Origin: WHSW01 sp963846565
GTDB lineage: Bacteria > Actinomycetota > Thermoleophilia > Solirubrobacterales > 70-9
Reading direction: 5' to 3'
Length of the DNA: 64,000 nt
Assembly (NCBI GenBank): GCA_963846565.1
Contig: CAWJWL010000005.1
Location: forward strand, 1,798,001 to 1,862,000
Shown: positions 55,613 through 63,013 of the stretch, piece by piece
Layout: each line of letters begins with the position of its first letter
Numbering within the stretch: the first letter of the stretch is position 1
Notes under the pieces: model-generated
Told to the model about the DNA's origin: nothing
Databases searched by the model: none
Seen by the model: the letters and a program-made list of their open reading frames with translations, nothing else
Made by a program: the position numbers and the translations under genes

Positions 55613-56751
55613 AGATCGAAGCCACCGTGATCCGGATCTCCGTCACCGTCCTTGTTTTCCTCGCCGGGCTCGCCGCAGCGGCCCTTGCCGCATCGACCAA
55701 CTTCCGCGAGCTGCCGTCGAGCCCGGAAGCGGTCGGCAGCGAGCCCGGGGACGTGGTTGCCGCCGACTTTGACGGCGACGGAGATCAGGATCTTGCTACG
55801 GCGAACCAGATGTCCGACGACGTCACGATCCTGATCAACAACGGCGTAGGAAATTTTCGTGAGCGTGCCTCCAGCCCCGAGGCGGCGGGCGACTTCGCGA
55901 CTGCACTCGCGGCCGCCGACTTCGATGGCGACGACGATCAGGATCTAGCCGTTGCAAACGACGACTCCAACGACCTGACGATTCTGCGAAACAACGGTCG
56001 TGGGAATTTCGTGGAGTTCGCCTCGAGTCCGGAACTCGCAGGAGGTCAAGGGCCTGCCGCGCTTGCCACCGCCGACTTCGACGGTGATGGCGACCAGGAT
56101 CTGGCAGTCGGGGTCGAGGGACACGATGCGGTCAGGATCCATCGCAACAACGGCCACGGCGACTTTGTCATGGATGCGGGGCTCTTGCGAACCGGGGTCA
56201 ACCCGCGCTCAGTCATTGCTCAGGATCTTGACGGCGACGCCGATCCAGACATCGCAGCCGGTTCCGACGGTGAAGAGACCGTGAGCATCTTTCGCAACGA
56301 TGCCGGTGTCTTCAGCGAGCTGCCGTCCAGCCCGGAGAAGGTTACGGGTCAGCCGCATTCACTCGTCGGTGCGGACTTCGACGGCGATGGTGATACCGAC
56401 CTCGCAACTAGCGGGGGAGATAAGGTCGACGTGTTGCGAAACAACGGCTCGGCTAACTTCGGCCGGTTCCCTTCGAGTCCGGAGTCGGTTGGAGACAGCA
56501 GTTGGGCTATCGCAGCCGCCGACTTCGACGGCGACGGTGACCATGATCTCGCGGTTACCCACTCCTCCGGCGCGACGATGGCGATCCTGCGAAACAACGG
56601 GGGCGGCAACTTCGCAGAGCCCGGCTCGAGCCCCGAGTCGGCCGGACCCTTCGCGGAGTCGGTGGTCGTGACCGATGTGGACGGTGACGGCGATCCGGAT
56701 CTCGCTACCGCCAACTTTGGTGACACGGTCACGATTCTTCGAAATCGCTAA
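55609..56751 (+). CDS. Secreted FG-GAP/VCBS beta-propeller protein
   Basis: A 380-residue protein with signal peptide (VIRISVTVLVFLAGLAAAALA). The mature part consists of seven repeats of about 50 residues, each with a calcium-binding DFDGDGDQDLA loop followed by ILRNNGxGNF and a SSPE step. This is an integrin-like FG-GAP propeller, an extracellular calcium-stabilised binding protein. GTG start at 55609 overlaps the stop of the beta-helix gene by 4 bases, so translation is coupled. Confidence 0.85.
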   Translation: MKIEATVIRISVTVLVFLAGLAAAALAASTNFRELPSSPEAVGSEPGDVVAADFDGDGDQDLATANQMSDDVTILINNGVGNFRERASSPEAAGDFATALAAADFDGDDDQDLAVANDDSNDLTILRNNGRGNFVEFASSPELAGGQGPAALATADFDGDGDQDLAVGVEGHDAVRIHRNNGHGDFVMDAGLLRTGVNPRSVIAQDLDGDADPDIAAGSDGEETVSIFRNDAGVFSELPSSPEKVTGQPHSLVGADFDGDGDTDLATSGGDKVDVLRNNGSANFGRFPSSPESVGDSSWAIAAADFDGDGDHDLAVTHSSGATMAILRNNGGGNFAEPGSSPESAGPFAESVVVTDVDGDGDPDLATANFGDTVTILRNR

Positions 56752-57221
56752 AGCGTCGAGCTGGGCGCCCGTACGCTCGCGAGGTGGGGTTCGAGGCCCG
56801 GCAAAGCCCTCAAGCGTGGCCCCCAGACTCGAGTCTCGCTGAATAGCGTTGACACGGTGCTCCGCTTGTGGGCATCGGAGCGACACGCAAAGCGCGCGGA
56901 TTTTGCCGAGGTGCGTTCGGGATCCATCACGACGACGCGACCTCGGATGCAGTCCCGGACTCATGCCCGGATCTCGAATCCGCCCCATGCCCGCACCGAG
57001 ACAGGCCGCACGGGCCCGCGCCGGGTCTGACCACCCGCCCCCACGATGAACGTGAGTTCGGGTGGTCAGACCCGGCGAGGAAGAAGAGCTGTAGGCGAGC
57101 GGGCGAGGGGCAGTTAGGGAGGCATCTGGTCCGGACTTTTTGCCTGTTTGAGGCACTAGGAAGTGATGGATCGGGCTCAGGGAAGAACAGAAGAGGAAGC
57201 GACTTGAGAAGAGGAAGCGAC
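56752..57221. other. Intergenic with strong hairpin, no supported gene
   Basis: Gap of 470 bases between the propeller gene and the integration module. It holds an 18-bp perfect stem-loop (57020-57076) and the 18-bp tandem repeat at its end. Open frames here lack ribosome sites and family sequence. Confidence 0.5.
57020..57076. terminator. 18-bp perfect stem-loop
   Basis: GCCGGGTCTGACCACCCG at 57020-57037 pairs perfectly with CGGGTGGTCAGACCCGGC at 57059-57076 across a 21-base loop. No T run follows. It may end cargo transcription, protect an RNA end or be a binding site. Confidence 0.5.
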
Positions 57222-57224
57222 TTG
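57189..57224 (+). repeat. 18-bp tandem duplication of a ribosome site and TTG start
   Basis: AGAAGAGGAAGCGACTTG occurs twice without a gap (57189-57206 and 57207-57224). Each unit carries a GAGGAAG ribosome site and a TTG in the same frame, so translation of the next gene could start at 57204 or 57222. Confidence 0.7.
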
Positions 57225-57878
57225 AGCCGCGAGCGGGAGATCGTCAGCTGGGTGGCGCGTCTCGGAGCGGTCTCGGTCGACCAGATCGGCAGGCGATTCG
57301 ATGTCGGTAGATCGGTGGCCTATGAGCAGGTGAGGAGGCTGGTCGAGTTCGGGTTGCTGGAAAGGACGCAGACGGCGATCGGCGATCCGACGCTGATCAG
57401 CGCGACACGCTCCGGGATCACCTACGCCGGTCTTGGCCTGAAGACACCAACCGTCCGGATCGGTGAGGTCGACCACTGGCTCACGTGCGCCGACGTCGCG
57501 ATCGAGCTCGAGCGCCACTACGGACCCGAGCGTCTCCTGACCGAGCGCGAGCTCCGCTTCGACGCGAAGTTGACGGGCAGGCCGACCGGCGCCGGCAAGC
57601 TGGGGGAGACGCTGAACGGCCATTCGCGGCTTCACTGGCCCGATCTCGCCGTTCGTACAAGCGAGGGCCTCGTCGTCTACGAGGTAGAGCTGACGCCGAA
57701 GTCCCAGAGACGGCTCGAGGCGATCGTCAGGGCCTGGAGGCGTAACCGGGAGATAGAGCAGTGCGTCTACCTCTGTCCTCCCTCCAGCCCCACCCAGCAG
57801 GTCGTCCACCAAGCGGTCCGGGAGACATGTTCAGAGGAGCGGGTGCGCGTGGCCGAGTTGGGGCGGCCCGTGCGATGA
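57222..57878 (+). CDS. Replication-relaxation-like winged-helix protein
   Basis: About 218 residues from the TTG at 57222. It has an N-terminal winged helix (WVARLGAVSVDQIGRRFDVG, then YEQVRRLVEFGLLERTQTAI), a TRSGITYAGLGL turn and a C-terminal part RLHWPDLAV then VVYEVELTPKSQRRLEAIV. This is the pattern of replication-relaxation family proteins of actinobacterial integrative elements, probably DNA-binding control of replication or transfer. An earlier TTG in the preceding repeat (57204) is also in frame. The stop overlaps the next ATG (ATGA). Confidence 0.65.
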   Translation: MSREREIVSWVARLGAVSVDQIGRRFDVGRSVAYEQVRRLVEFGLLERTQTAIGDPTLISATRSGITYAGLGLKTPTVRIGEVDHWLTCADVAIELERHYGPERLLTERELRFDAKLTGRPTGAGKLGETLNGHSRLHWPDLAVRTSEGLVVYEVELTPKSQRRLEAIVRAWRRNREIEQCVYLCPPSSPTQQVVHQAVRETCSEERVRVAELGRPVR

Positions 57879-58210
57879 GCACGGTGAGTCGAGGCCAGAC
57901 GCAGCTGGCCAGGGTCACGCGACTCCAGGCGCCGCCTCGAAGCGTCCGCCGACCGGGCCGAGCGCCATCGGAAGACCGACCGGTGGCCGCGGTCCCGCGA
58001 CTTGCCTTGACACCGCCGGAAGCAGCTGCGGCGCTCGGCATGGGCCTGACGAGCTTCAAGAAATACGTCCAGCCTCAGGTGCGAATCGTCCGCCGAGGCA
58101 AGCTGCGAGTGATCCCGGTGAGCGAGCTCGAAAGGTGGGCGGAGGAGAACGCGGAGAGAGTGCTTGAGGGCGCTGCGAACGGGCACAGCTCCGACTTGGA
58201 CCGGGTGTAA
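57875..58210 (+). CDS. Excisionase-like helix-turn-helix protein
   Basis: A 111-residue basic protein. The C-terminal half has LALTPPEAAAALGMGLTSFK, then PQVRIVRRGKLRVIPVSELE and RWAEENAERV, the winged-helix layout of excisionase/AlpA-type DNA-binding proteins. ATG at 57875 overlaps the previous stop by 4 bases. It lies 12 bases before the integrase gene, the standard Xis position. Confidence 0.75.
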   Translation: MSTVSRGQTQLARVTRLQAPPRSVRRPGRAPSEDRPVAAVPRLALTPPEAAAALGMGLTSFKKYVQPQVRIVRRGKLRVIPVSELERWAEENAERVLEGAANGHSSDLDRV

Positions 58211-58222
58211 GGTCGGGCCTCG

Positions 58223-59398
58223 ATGGCAGAGGGGATCGAGGTACGTCACGAGAAGGGGTGTCGGGCCCGCTCCGGTGGGCGTTGCAACTGCACGCCAACC
58301 TTCCGTGTCCGAGTGTGGTCGAACCGCGAGCGGCGGCGCGTGCGCAAGTCGTTCGCGTCGCTTGCCGAAGCGAAGGCATGGCGTGCCGAGGCCCTGGTCG
58401 CCCTGCGACAGGGCACCCTCCGGGCGCCGGTGCCGGAGACCGTCAGGGAGGCGGCCGCGGTGTGGATGCGCGGTGCTCGCGAGGGGACCGTCCGCGACCG
58501 ATCCGGACGCTCCTACAAGCCGTCGACGATCCGAACCTACGCTGAGAAGCTCGACGGATACGTCCTACCTGCGCTCGGCGAGTATCGCCTGTCAGAGCTC
58601 AGGCGACCCGAAGTGCAGGCGCTCGCGGACCGCATGCTCGCGTCCGGGCTCTCGCCATCCACGGTTCGAAATGCGATCGATCCGCTGCGAGCGATCTACC
58701 GGCGCGCGATTCAGCGCGACGAGGTGGCCGTCAACCCGACGAGCAACCTCGACCTACCCGCGTCTCGAAAGAAGCGGGACCGCATCGCTACCCCCGCGGA
58801 GGCGAGGGCGCTTCTCCTGGCGTTGCCCGCGACCGAGCGTGCGACCTGGGCGACGGCTTTCTACGCCGGCCTTCGACGCGGCGAGCTGCGAGGCCTGAGG
58901 TGCATCGACATCAACCTGGGTCGCTCGGAGATCTCCGTCGCTCGATCCTGGGACCAGCACGAGGGCCCGATCGACCCGAAGTCCGATGCGAGCGCTCGAA
59001 CGATTCCGTTGCTGGCGGTGCTTCGCGACTTTCTGGACGAGCACCTACTGGCGACCGGCCGCTCCGGTGAAGAGCTAGTCCTGGGCCGCACAGCGGCCGA
59101 TGCGTTCGTTGCGTCGACCGTTCGGAACCGAGCGTTGGTGGCATGGGAGCGCGCAGGCCTCAAGCCGATCACGCTCCATGAGTGTCGGCACACGTTTGCC
59201 TCGCTCCTCATCGCTTCGGGCGAGAACCCGAAGGCCGTACAGGAGTTCATGGGGCACTCGACGATCACCGAGACGTTCGACCGATACGGGCATCTGTTCC
59301 CCGGCGCACGTGACGAAGCCCGGGCGCGAATGGATGCATACCTAGACGCGGAGCTCGCTCGCGACGAGGTCGCCCGTGGGCCAACGGTGGGCCAATGA
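58223..59398 (+). CDS. Tyrosine-family site-specific integrase
   Basis: A 391-residue integrase. The N-terminal Cys-rich CRARSGGRCNCTPTFRVRVW arm-binding part is followed by a SAM-like core-binding domain (about 70-165). The catalytic residues are R218 in YAGLRRGELRGL, K253 (inferred), H319 and R322 in LHECRHTF, H345 in MGHST and the nucleophile Y355 in TFDRYGHLF. All six are present, so it should be active in integrating the element into the tRNA-Glu 3' end. It ends about 95 bases before the att-like repeat. Confidence 0.93.
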   Translation: MAEGIEVRHEKGCRARSGGRCNCTPTFRVRVWSNRERRRVRKSFASLAEAKAWRAEALVALRQGTLRAPVPETVREAAAVWMRGAREGTVRDRSGRSYKPSTIRTYAEKLDGYVLPALGEYRLSELRRPEVQALADRMLASGLSPSTVRNAIDPLRAIYRRAIQRDEVAVNPTSNLDLPASRKKRDRIATPAEARALLLALPATERATWATAFYAGLRRGELRGLRCIDINLGRSEISVARSWDQHEGPIDPKSDASARTIPLLAVLRDFLDEHLLATGRSGEELVLGRTAADAFVASTVRNRALVAWERAGLKPITLHECRHTFASLLIASGENPKAVQEFMGHSTITETFDRYGHLFPGARDEARARMDAYLDAELARDEVARGPTVGQ

Positions 59399-59491
59399 CA
59401 CACGGCTCAGGCGACGCGAGACGACTCGAGACGACCCGAAAAGCGGCTTAAACAAGCAAAGCTTCGCTTCTTGAAGTATTGGGATCCACAA

Positions 59492-59516
59492 TTCGAATCC
59501 CGCGATCTGCAGATCG
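59492..59516 (+). other. Candidate attR beside a 14-bp palindrome
   Basis: TTCGAATCCCG (59492-59502) repeats directly the T arm of tRNA-Glu (52593-52603). The perfect palindrome CGATCTGCAGATCG follows at 59503-59516. Only 11 bases match, and this string is common in tRNAs, so the assignment rests on its place directly after the integrase. Confidence 0.35.
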
Positions 59517-59524
59517 AATTCGCC

Positions 59525-61081
59525 TCATGAGTCGACTACCAGCCCGTGACGTACGGCGAACAGGCTCGCCCCTGCCCGCGTCGAGACGCCAGCTTTCGAG
59601 TAGATGTGCTCGATGTGGTTGCGTGCCGTCTTCGGGGAGATCTTCAGACGCTCGCCGATCGCGCGGCTGGTGAGGCCGCGCGCGAGCAGCCGCAGGACCT
59701 GCAACTCGCGCGGCGTCAGCCCGGCCGGAACCTCCGGACGGGTGGGCACCCGGTGGCCGGCGGCCTCGAGCACAGCACTGACCGCCTCGCCGTCGAGCCT
59801 CCCGGCGCGCGCCTCGGCACGCAGTTCGGCCGCCGCCCGCTCGCCGTCAAGGGCATCGCGGTGCGGCCTCGGCTCTCGTGTTGCCTGGTAGACGTCGGCG
59901 GCAGCCAAGAGGCGCGCCGCGGGTTCGATCGCGCCTCCCGCAAGCCCGCGGGGATAGCCCGACCCATCGAGGCGCTCATGGTGATGCGCAGCTACCCGGC
60001 CCAGCCGCGCGAGCGCTTCCGGCCTCGCGAGCATGCGCTCGGTCAGGTATGGACAGATCCGGACGCGCTCGAGCTCGGCGGGGGTGAGCCCGCCGGGCTT
60101 GTCCCAGATCGCATTGGACACGCCGAGGCGGCCCAGGTCGTGAATCAGCCCGGCCCGCCGGAGCGCCTCGACCTCCACGTCCGGGAGCCCGTAGGCCGCT
60201 GCGGCCAGGGCCGATAGCTCCGAAACGCCGCGTGAGTGCCCGAGCGTGTAGGGAGACTTGAGGTCGGCGAAGTCGGCCATCGCCTCGAGCGCCGCGTCGA
60301 GCTCGGCTCCGGACAGGACTTGCCGCAACCCTGGCTCGGCGGCGATCAACTCATCCCACGTCGATCCAGTCTCGAGGTCGGCGAGCAGAGACGAAGCCTC
60401 CGCGCAGAAATCGTCGACCAGCGCTGGGTCGAACTGGGTACCCCGGCGCTTGCGTGCGACCTGGATCGCCGCGTCGACCCCACCCACCCGGTGGAAGACC
60501 TCGACGATCTCCGAGAGGTGCACGAGCCGCATCGGGAGCGCGAGCTGATCGCCTCGCAGCCCTTGAGGCTCGCCCTTGCCGTCCCAGCGTTCGAAAACCT
60601 GAAGCACCGTGGAGCGGACCGCCTCACCGAACCCGAGCCGTTGTGCGAACGAGCCGGCCACCTCGCAGTGGGTTTGCATCGGATCGAAGTCCCTGGCCCC
60701 GTCGCGGACGAACGAGCCCGCGGCGCGCACCCGACCAAGCGGCGATGAGCCGGCCCCGATGCGGCGGAGCATGAACAGCGCCGTGCTCGCCCCCTCGAGG
60801 TCGGTGTCATAGCTGTCCGCCCGGAAGGAGATGTCGTCGCCGAACCAGCGTGTGAGTTCGTGAGCATCGGCGCTGCAGCCGATCCAGGCGAGCAGCGCGA
60901 CGTTGAAGGTCGTCGCCCGCTGCGAGTCATCGAGTCCGGCCCGTTCGCCGAGCCGCAGCGCCAGAGCGCACGAGCGCAGCACGTGCTCCATCGGCTGCCC
61001 AAGGCCCAGGTCGGTGGCCAGCGAGATCGCGGCGACAAGCTCGGCGCGGCGCACTCCCTGCACCTCGCGAATGCCCTCCAC
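59525..61081 (-). CDS. HD-GYP phosphohydrolase with C-terminal LuxR HTH
   Basis: 518 residues. The N-terminal part (about 1-200) is an HD-like domain of unclear state. The second part has an HD-GYP-like site: AGLIHDLGRLGVSNAIWDKP, RVAAHHHERLDGSGYPRGL and AARLLAAADVYQA, so hydrolysis of c-di-GMP or a related nucleotide is likely. The C-terminal 65 residues are a LuxR HTH (GLTPRELQVLRLLARGLTSR, ISPKTARNHIEHIYSKAGVS). This joins nucleotide turnover and gene control in one protein. It starts 12 bases from an 18-bp palindrome, the likely operator. Confidence 0.85.
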   Translation of the reverse strand: MEGIREVQGVRRAELVAAISLATDLGLGQPMEHVLRSCALALRLGERAGLDDSQRATTFNVALLAWIGCSADAHELTRWFGDDISFRADSYDTDLEGASTALFMLRRIGAGSSPLGRVRAAGSFVRDGARDFDPMQTHCEVAGSFAQRLGFGEAVRSTVLQVFERWDGKGEPQGLRGDQLALPMRLVHLSEIVEVFHRVGGVDAAIQVARKRRGTQFDPALVDDFCAEASSLLADLETGSTWDELIAAEPGLRQVLSGAELDAALEAMADFADLKSPYTLGHSRGVSELSALAAAAYGLPDVEVEALRRAGLIHDLGRLGVSNAIWDKPGGLTPAELERVRICPYLTERMLARPEALARLGRVAAHHHERLDGSGYPRGLAGGAIEPAARLLAAADVYQATREPRPHRDALDGERAAAELRAEARAGRLDGEAVSAVLEAAGHRVPTRPEVPAGLTPRELQVLRLLARGLTSRAIGERLKISPKTARNHIEHIYSKAGVSTRAGASLFAVRHGLVVDS

Positions 61082-61092
61082 GACGTCAGTTT

Positions 61093-61110
61093 ATGGGGCA
61101 TATGCCCCAT
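61093..61110. promoter_or_regulatory. Perfect 18-bp palindrome between divergent genes
   Basis: ATGGGGCATATGCCCCAT lies 11 bases before the HD-GYP/LuxR start (61081) and 73 bases before the NTF2-like start. LuxR-type HTH proteins often bind 18-20 bp palindromes, so it is a likely operator, possibly for the regulator itself. Confidence 0.65.
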
Positions 61111-61183
61111 GACAAGGCCAACCGTTGCGCTTAACGTCGCACCACGGCGGGATGCCCCCGCCGACGACGAGGAGGAGAAGAAC

Positions 61184-61555
61184 ATGAATGACTCACCCGG
61201 CGAAAGCCTGATCCGAGCGGCTGCGTCCCAGGACTTCGCTCGCGCCCGCTCGCTGCTCGCGGCCGGTGTCGAATTCCGCGCCCTCACCCCGATGAAGCTC
61301 TTCGAGGCGGACGGGTCCGAAGAGACGCTCAGGATCCTCGAGGCTTGGTACACGCCCGTCGACGCAGTCGAGGCGCTCGAAGGCGATACGGTCCTCGGCC
61401 GCCCCTCGGTGCGCTACAGGATCCGCGCGTCATCGGAGGATGAGGGGGCCTTCGTCTTCGAGCAGCAGGCGTATTACGACGTCGACGACGGTCTCATCAG
61501 CCGGATCCACATCGTCTGCTCGGGCGATCGACCGATCGGGACGGACGCTGCATGA
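61184..61555 (+). CDS. NTF2-like (SnoaL-type) small protein
   Basis: A 123-residue protein preceded by GGAGGAGAAGAAC. The helix ESLIRAAASQDFARARSLLA is followed by a sheet (VRYRIRASSEDEGAFVFEQQ and ISRIHIVCSG), the cone-shaped NTF2-like fold. Such proteins bind or isomerise small molecules. No active-site pair can be named with confidence. Divergent from the HD-GYP/LuxR gene across the 18-bp palindrome, so probably its target. Confidence 0.72.
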   Translation: MNDSPGESLIRAAASQDFARARSLLAAGVEFRALTPMKLFEADGSEETLRILEAWYTPVDAVEALEGDTVLGRPSVRYRIRASSEDEGAFVFEQQAYYDVDDGLISRIHIVCSGDRPIGTDAA

Positions 61556-61592
61556 AGCACCGGGGCCGGCTGCCCCAGCTCGACGGCGTCAC

Positions 61593-61860
61593 CCGACGCA
61601 TTTCGAGGCGATGCTTGGAGAGCCGGGGGCGGGATGGCGCAAGCGGCTCCTGGGGGCACGCGCGACCGCGTCGACCAAGAGTCACGCCGAGCTCGATGAA
61701 GCTACAGAGCTCGACGAGGGGGATCCGGCCGACCTCGGTGCGCGCTACGCCGCCCTTCGCGGCAGGTTCCCCCACCTCGCCGTCCTAGGCGGTTGCTGCG
61801 GAACCGACCACCGCCACGTCGCCGAGATCCGCAACGCATGCCTGGTGGCTACGTCGCCGC
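61593..61860 (+). pseudogene. Homocysteine S-methyltransferase remnant (C-terminal part)
   Basis: The reading FEAMLGEPGAGWRKRLLGA, ASTKSHAELDEATELDEGDP and LAVLGGCCGTDHRHVAEI is the C-terminus of MmuM/BHMT-type homocysteine S-methyltransferases, including the zinc-ligand pair in GGCCGTDH. The N-terminal two thirds with the first Cys ligand are missing, and the segment has no start of its own. It is a truncated relic between the NTF2-like gene and the repeats at 62048. Confidence 0.7.
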
Positions 61861-62047
61861 CCGACCACATCCGCGCCGCGCACGGGTCGCCCGCCGACGA
61901 CGTAAGCCTCGATACACGATTGGCGGTTGGGCCCGGGGTAGCGCCCCGGGGGGCTTCGATTCGCTCGAACGAACACGCTCCGCCGGCGTGCATCGAGTTT
62001 CGCGCGTTGGCCCACCGGTTGGCCCACGGCAGCCCCTGGCATGCGAA

Positions 62048-62069
62048 AACCCGCTTGATCAAGCGGGTT
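62048..62069 (-). repeat. Diverged third copy of the tRNA-downstream hairpin
   Basis: Palindrome with arms AACCCGCTT and AAGCGGGTT around GATC, followed by CTTCAGCACCGCC, directly adjacent to the right inverted repeat. Upstream bases (GGGCCAAC GCGCG ... TGCA on the minus strand) resemble the main copies with many differences, so it is an older duplicate of an att-flanking segment. Confidence 0.6.
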
Positions 62070-62080
62070 CTTCAGCACCG

Positions 62081-62354
62081 CCTAAGTCCCGCACCGCGGC
62101 CTCGGTAAGGGATGCCGGCTCGCCACGTGCTTCTCAGGGTGTCGTGAAACAACGGGCTCAGGGATTACACCTAGGACAGGCTCGTCGCGATGCCCGCCTC
62201 TCCTCCAGGCTTTCAATCCTCGCGGCCGGGAGCGGCCATCCCATGCACTGACTCGCGCGCATTGGCCCGCCCATCGGCCCCCAGCGGGCCCAAGCAGCAG
62301 AAAACCCGCTTGATCAAGCGGGTTTCTCAGCACCGCTACCGGGATTCGAACCCG
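62081..62354 (-). repeat. 274-bp inverted repeat, right copy
   Basis: Exact inverse of 52589-52862. It ends with the last 24 bases of tRNA-Glu read on the minus strand (62331-62354), after which the sequence (GCGCCCTCCGGGCTGCG) has no tRNA anticodon half. It is therefore a tRNA 3' fragment with its terminator, not a gene. The 9.2 kb between the copies could in principle be inverted by recombination. Confidence 0.9.
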
Positions 62355-63013
62355 CGCCCTCCGGGCTGCGAGTTCTGGGGATCCCGTTGCCTGTAGCTGT
62401 CCGTGGTCGAGCCGGCCGGATCGGCGGCATCCACCGACGGGCAATCCACGCGCGATATTGCGTGGGCGATGTCGCAGGCGAACGTGGAGATCGCGCGCCG
62501 TTTGATCTGAGGGCTACGCGCGTCGGTGGATGCAGTTCGGGACTACTTCGGCCGCTGGGACAAGACCGGGAGGAGCCGGACGTGACCCCCGAGGAGGTTC
62601 ATCGATCGGAGTAGGGCGCCTCACCGTCGGAGCGGCCCTGGAGCAGAAAGCCCGCGTAGCCGACCTGTCTTCGAGGGCGGGCGCCCGATGCGGTTCTCTA
62701 CGACGCACGGATTGTCGAGCGAGTGCGCCTGGCGGCTCGATCACACGCTCCTGCTCTCACGCGGGAGGAGCAGCGCCGGTTCAGCCGGAGACGCCGCTAA
62801 CCGTGCGAATGGGAAGCGCAACACCTCGTGAGAGGAAGCGTTCGGAAGGCGTGGGCAGTCGCAGCCCAGACAGTGAGTCTCATCACGCTCCGCTTGTTAC
62901 AGCCCCCGTCCGCGTCTATGATCGAAGCATCCGATTCGACCCGAGGGGGGCCGAACGATTCGGAAAGCGCGCGCCGGGGGTGTGCGTCTCCCTCGCTCCG
63001 ACTGGAGGGGAAG
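62355..63013. other. Non-coding stretch with a possible SnoaL-like gene relic
   Basis: A stretch of 659 bases in which no intact gene can be supported. At 62469-62510 a short frame starts MSQANVEIARRLI and stops. MSQxNVEIxRR is the usual start of SnoaL/NTF2-like proteins in these bacteria, so a decayed gene may lie here (VRDYFGRWDKTG further on). The promoter of the surface protein at 63014 is expected at its end. Confidence 0.4.

Larger units (their letters stand above)
52589..59502. mobile_element. Integrative element in tRNA-Glu with tyrosine integrase
   Basis: Begins at the 3' end of tRNA-Glu and ends after the integrase, where TTCGAATCCCG of the tRNA T arm is repeated directly (59492-59502) beside a 14-bp palindrome. 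It carries an operon of three beta-structured surface or virion-like proteins (53089-56751) and a compact right end of three overlapping genes for a replication-relaxation-like protein, an excisionase-like protein and the integrase. No capsid, terminase, conjugation or resistance genes are seen. The right border is uncertain, because a 274-bp inverted copy of the left end lies further on at 62081. Confidence 0.6.

Noticed and set aside
59481..59520. Vector or linker sequence, because GGATCC, CTGCAG and GAATTC lie close together
   Set aside because: The flanking genes are ordinary chromosome and element genes, the spacing fits no linker I know, and a tRNA T-arm repeat explains part of it.
52589..62354. 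Inverted repeats as ends of a composite transposon
   Set aside because: No transposase is present, the repeats contain a tRNA 3' end and terminator, and a tyrosine integrase accounts for mobility better.
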